Shown here in pieces: positions 61,769 through 64,000 of a DNA stretch of 64,000 bases. Made by a program: the position numbers and the translations under genes. The notes beneath the pieces are model-generated. The model was not told the DNA's origin. It saw only the letters and a list, made by a program, of their open reading frames with translations, and ran no database searches. The DNA is taken from the NCBI RefSeq assembly GCF_001506165.1, contig NZ_CP011427.1, forward strand, positions 1,612,001-1,676,000, given 5' to 3'. The stretch's first letter is position 1, and every line of letters starts with the position of its first letter. The DNA comes from Pantoea vagans. Lineage in GTDB: Bacteria > Pseudomonadota > Gammaproteobacteria > Enterobacterales > Enterobacteriaceae.

Positions 61769-62044
61769 ATGAACGAGTTAGCCGCAAATACCAGTCCGCT
61801 GTTGAGCTATGGCGTACTGGCCATCATTATTGTTGTGGCCTTTATCGCCTGGTTCTTCGTCAACCGGGCCAGCGTACGTGCCAGTGAACAGATCCGTTTA
61901 CTGGAAGCGCTGTTAGAAGAGCAGAGAAAACAAAATGCGCTGCTGCGCCGCCTCGCGGATGCTCAGCCAGCCACAGCAAAACAGCAGGAAGAGGAAGATG
62001 CCATAGAGCAGCGCGACTTCATCCGCATGATTCCAGAACGTTAA
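61769..62044 (+). CDS. yebO: YebO-like membrane protein
   Basis: The 91-aa protein has one membrane helix (GVLAIIIVVAFIAWFFVNRA) followed by a coiled coil (EQIRLLEALLEEQRKQNALL) and an acidic tail, the YebO pattern (95 aa in E. coli); function unknown. The ATG at 61769 has AGAGG 7 nt upstream; an ATG six codons earlier lacks a ribosome site. It lies 15 bp before the hydrolase gene, so the two may be cotranscribed. No mgrB-like ORF was seen between yobH and yebO. Confidence 0.85.
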   Translation: MNELAANTSPLLSYGVLAIIIVVAFIAWFFVNRASVRASEQIRLLEALLEEQRKQNALLRRLADAQPATAKQQEEEDAIEQRDFIRMIPER

Positions 62045-62059
62045 ACACACGGAGCAGTA

Positions 62060-63064
62060 ATGGCCTGGCAAAACCCCTGGTATGACGCATCGCTGGCACA
62101 TCACACGCCAGAAGGCTTCCGCAACCCGGAAGAGGAGTTGCGCCAACCAGGGGATTTGCAACGCTGGCGACGCGAGCGAAAGGCCGACAACCTGCCACGC
62201 CCGCCGCAAGCCGGATATCCCGCCTTTATTGATCGCTGGTGCCAGACCACAGATTTAAGTGGCGATGATGACCGCATCTGGTGGCTGGGCCATGCAGCAT
62301 TGCTGCTGCGCCTCAATCAACGTTACATCCTGATTGACCCGGCACTCTCATCACGCGCGTCACCCCTGCCGTTTGCTGGACCGCAGCGTAAAACCCCAGC
62401 GCCACTCAGTATCGCGCAGTTGCCGCATCTCGATTTCGTCCTGATTTCGCATAATCACTATGATCATTTGGATCGCCCGACCATCAAACGTATTGCACGT
62501 CATTTTCCTGCTGCACAATTTTTGGTGCCACTGGGCATGGGGGAATGGTGTCGCAAACGTGGGGTGCGCAATATCAGCGAATTTGATTGGTGGCAGTCCA
62601 GGGACGTTGCAGGACTAACATTTACCGCAGTGCCGGCCCGGCACTGGAGTATGCGCACCTTCTGGGACCGTAACCGATCTCTCTGGTGTGGTTGGGTGAT
62701 GCATAACCAGAATCTGAATTTTTGGTTTTCGGGTGACAGTGGTTACAGCGATAATTTGCTGGAAATTGGTAAGCGTTTGGGCCCATTCAATCTTGCGGCA
62801 TTGCCGATTGGCGCCTATGCACCAAAATGGTTCATGCGGGGACAGCATATGGATCCCGATCAGGCGGTAGCATTGTGGCAAGCTATTGGCCGCCCCCTCA
62901 CGCTGCCTATTCACTGGGGCGTGTTTGAACTGGCAGATGATCCGTTAGATGAACCCCCAGTGGTGCTGGCACAGGCAATGGATGCTGCAGGCGAAGATAA
63001 AAGGCGCTTCGCGCCCTGGAGAATAGGTGAGAGCCGCACTCTGCAAAATATCGATTCGGATTAA
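62060..63064 (+). CDS. Metallo-beta-lactamase-fold hydrolase, NAPE-PLD-like
   Basis: The 334-aa protein has the MBL zinc motif SHNHYDHLD (about 130-138), further ligands in PARHWS and SGDSGYSD, and PIHWG near the C-terminus. The family is the N-acyl-phosphatidylethanolamine phospholipase D-like (beta-lactamase_2) group of Zn phosphodiesterases. There is no signal peptide, so it is cytoplasmic. The substrate is unknown. It has no counterpart at this place in E. coli that I recall. Confidence 0.85.
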   Translation: MAWQNPWYDASLAHHTPEGFRNPEEELRQPGDLQRWRRERKADNLPRPPQAGYPAFIDRWCQTTDLSGDDDRIWWLGHAALLLRLNQRYILIDPALSSRASPLPFAGPQRKTPAPLSIAQLPHLDFVLISHNHYDHLDRPTIKRIARHFPAAQFLVPLGMGEWCRKRGVRNISEFDWWQSRDVAGLTFTAVPARHWSMRTFWDRNRSLWCGWVMHNQNLNFWFSGDSGYSDNLLEIGKRLGPFNLAALPIGAYAPKWFMRGQHMDPDQAVALWQAIGRPLTLPIHWGVFELADDPLDEPPVVLAQAMDAAGEDKRRFAPWRIGESRTLQNIDSD

Positions 63065-63597
63065 TCCTAAGCGCATTTTGTTAAATCAAGCAATGCGGTG
63101 CATTTTTTTAACATTTATTTGTTGTCTGGATAGTTAAAATTAAGATAACCGCCAAATTCGTTATGCATATATTTGGGGCAATCCTCAGTTTATTTTCCTG
63201 ATTTTGGTGCAAAACTATTTATGAGTTGTACCTAATACCGACTGCTGTACAAGTTTTGCGCAATGCACGATTGTTGCATTAAGTGCGAACTTTTTGCCGG
63301 AATATTTTATTCATGCCATATTAGTGCAATATTTTTCGCATAATCTAAACCGCTTTAATTGTGCTGGTTTTTGGTAACCCGCTACGCTTGACTAATGTAC
63401 TTACTGGCGCTAACTACTCTGAAGCATAACCCTTTTTTGCTCATATGAATGTGTCGCTGTCAATATGACAACTGGTCTGCTGTGCGGCTTTTCAGCCAAT
63501 TATGTGCGTTGTGTCGATCACCGTTTAAAAATGGCTTGCCATTAATTTGCGAATATGTGATAACGACTCGTGGGTCAAACGAGGTACAGTTCTGTTT
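63065..63597. other. Intergenic region between hydrolase gene and yobF-cspC
   Basis: It is AT-rich with no convincing ORF. A weak hairpin AATGC/GCATT with a T-run at 63092-63110 may end the hydrolase transcript. The remainder probably carries the promoter and long leader of the yobF-cspC transcript; I could not pick a single promoter with confidence. Confidence 0.5.
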
Positions 63598-63672
63598 ATG
63601 TATGGCATCTTCAGTAAAGAAGTTACGAGTAAAGACGTTGACGTTGAATACTGCTTCCTTGCCGAACCTTAA
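63598..63672 (+). CDS. yobF: Short YobF-like peptide (24 aa)
   Basis: The frame reads MYGIFSKEVTSKDVDVEYCF then LAEP and stops at TAA. E. coli YobF, as I remember it, begins [20 protein letters not shown] and continues to 47 aa. Here the codon after Pro24 is TAA, while the following in-frame codons still resemble YobF for about ten residues (ISASFSNVS). So the gene is shortened relative to E. coli, or 24 aa is the natural length in this lineage. In E. coli it is cotranscribed with cspC and made under stress. Confidence 0.65.
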   Translation: MYGIFSKEVTSKDVDVEYCFLAEP

Positions 63673-63755
63673 ATTAGTGCCTCATTCAGTAATGTCTCTG
63701 GTTTCTCTGTAAGACTGCCTTCGGGCAATATAAACAATCAAAGGAATTTGCAAAA

Positions 63756-63965
63756 ATGGCAAAGATTAAAGGTCAGGTTAAGTGGTTCAACGAGTCTAAA
63801 GGTTTTGGTTTCATTACTCCTGCTGACGGCAGCAAAGATGTGTTCGTACACTTCTCTGCAATCCAGGGTAACGGCTTCAAAACTCTGGCTGAAGGCCAGG
63901 CTGTTGAGTTCGAAATTCAGGACGGCCAGAAAGGTCCAGCAGCAGTAAACGTTACTGCTATCTGA
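63756..63965 (+). CDS. cspC: Cold-shock-like protein CspC
   Basis: The 69-aa OB-fold protein has RNP1 (KGFGFI) and RNP2 (VFVHF) RNA-binding motifs and begins [20 protein letters not shown]. It differs from E. coli CspC at about one residue by memory (AEGQAVEF). CspC is constitutive rather than cold-induced; it acts as an RNA chaperone and antiterminator and raises RpoS levels. AAAGGA lies 9 nt before the ATG. The place after yobF and near kdgR fits cspC rather than cspE. Confidence 0.96.
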   Translation: MAKIKGQVKWFNESKGFGFITPADGSKDVFVHFSAIQGNGFKTLAEGQAVEFEIQDGQKGPAAVNVTAI

Positions 63966-64000
63966 TTTCGTTCTCAGACTTGGTGCCATGCGCCACTGAC

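Noticed and set aside
1..64000. CRISPR arrays, insertion sequences, tRNA or rRNA genes
   Set aside because: I saw no regularly spaced repeats, no transposase gene and no tRNA or rRNA sequence anywhere in the window.

Overview
The window is chromosomal DNA of an enterobacterium carrying one complete P2-family prophage. The flanking genes are in E. coli order: pykA-hexR-zwf-eda-purT-yebE-ptrB-exoX-holE-copC-copD-yebY-sdsR on the left, and pphA-rsmF-letB-letA-msrC-proQ-prc-htpX-yebQ-kdgR-yobH-yebO-cspC on the right. The proteins look close to, but clearly different from, the E. coli ones. edd is absent between zwf and eda, and a KdgR-type box precedes eda. This suggests Erwiniaceae (Pantoea/Erwinia-like) rather than Escherichia; that is an inference, not a measurement.

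Bases 1-11634: pykA (cut by the window edge), its regulator-linked neighbours hexR and zwf, eda, purT, yebE, ptrB, exoX, holE, the copper-related copC-copD-yebY cluster, and the stationary-phase sRNA gene sdsR. Candidate operators are visible for CRP (pykA), HexR (zwf), KdgR (eda) and PurR (purT).

Bases 11614-46656: a P2-like prophage of about 35 kb bounded by a 23-bp direct repeat that is the 3' end (terminator) of sdsR. On the minus strand, reading from high to low coordinates, lie capsid, lysis and tail genes (O N M L X holin-lysozyme-lysB-lysC R S V W J I H G FI FII E/E' T U D ogr) and then int. P and Q are on the plus strand. The early genes (cox, cII-like, fil, small ORFs, traR/dksA-like, A) read leftward, and the CI-type repressor reads rightward. 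A 19-bp cos site matching the P2/186 family lies at 37266. Two LexA-type boxes are present, one before int and one before a 58-codon ORF. int lies on the ogr side of att, away from the repressor.

The prophage carries three AT-rich, defence-like cargo loci: (1) a DUF6232-like membrane protein plus a SIR2-like (DUF4917-type) protein between V and S; (2) an Ec67/Eco2-type retron, consisting of a reverse transcriptase fused to a TOPRIM domain with a recognisable msr-msd RNA gene upstream, between Q and cos; (3) an ABC-type ATPase plus HNH nuclease pair (Septu/PtuAB-like architecture) between the repressor and attR. The retron is the strongest candidate for a notable system.

Bases 46657-64000: small membrane, lipoprotein and hypothetical genes, then the phosphatase pphA, the rRNA methyltransferase rsmF, the LetAB lipid-transport pair, msrC, the RNA chaperone proQ and protease prc, htpX, the MFS transporter yebQ, kdgR, yobH, yebO, a metallo-beta-lactamase-fold hydrolase, a short yobF and cspC.
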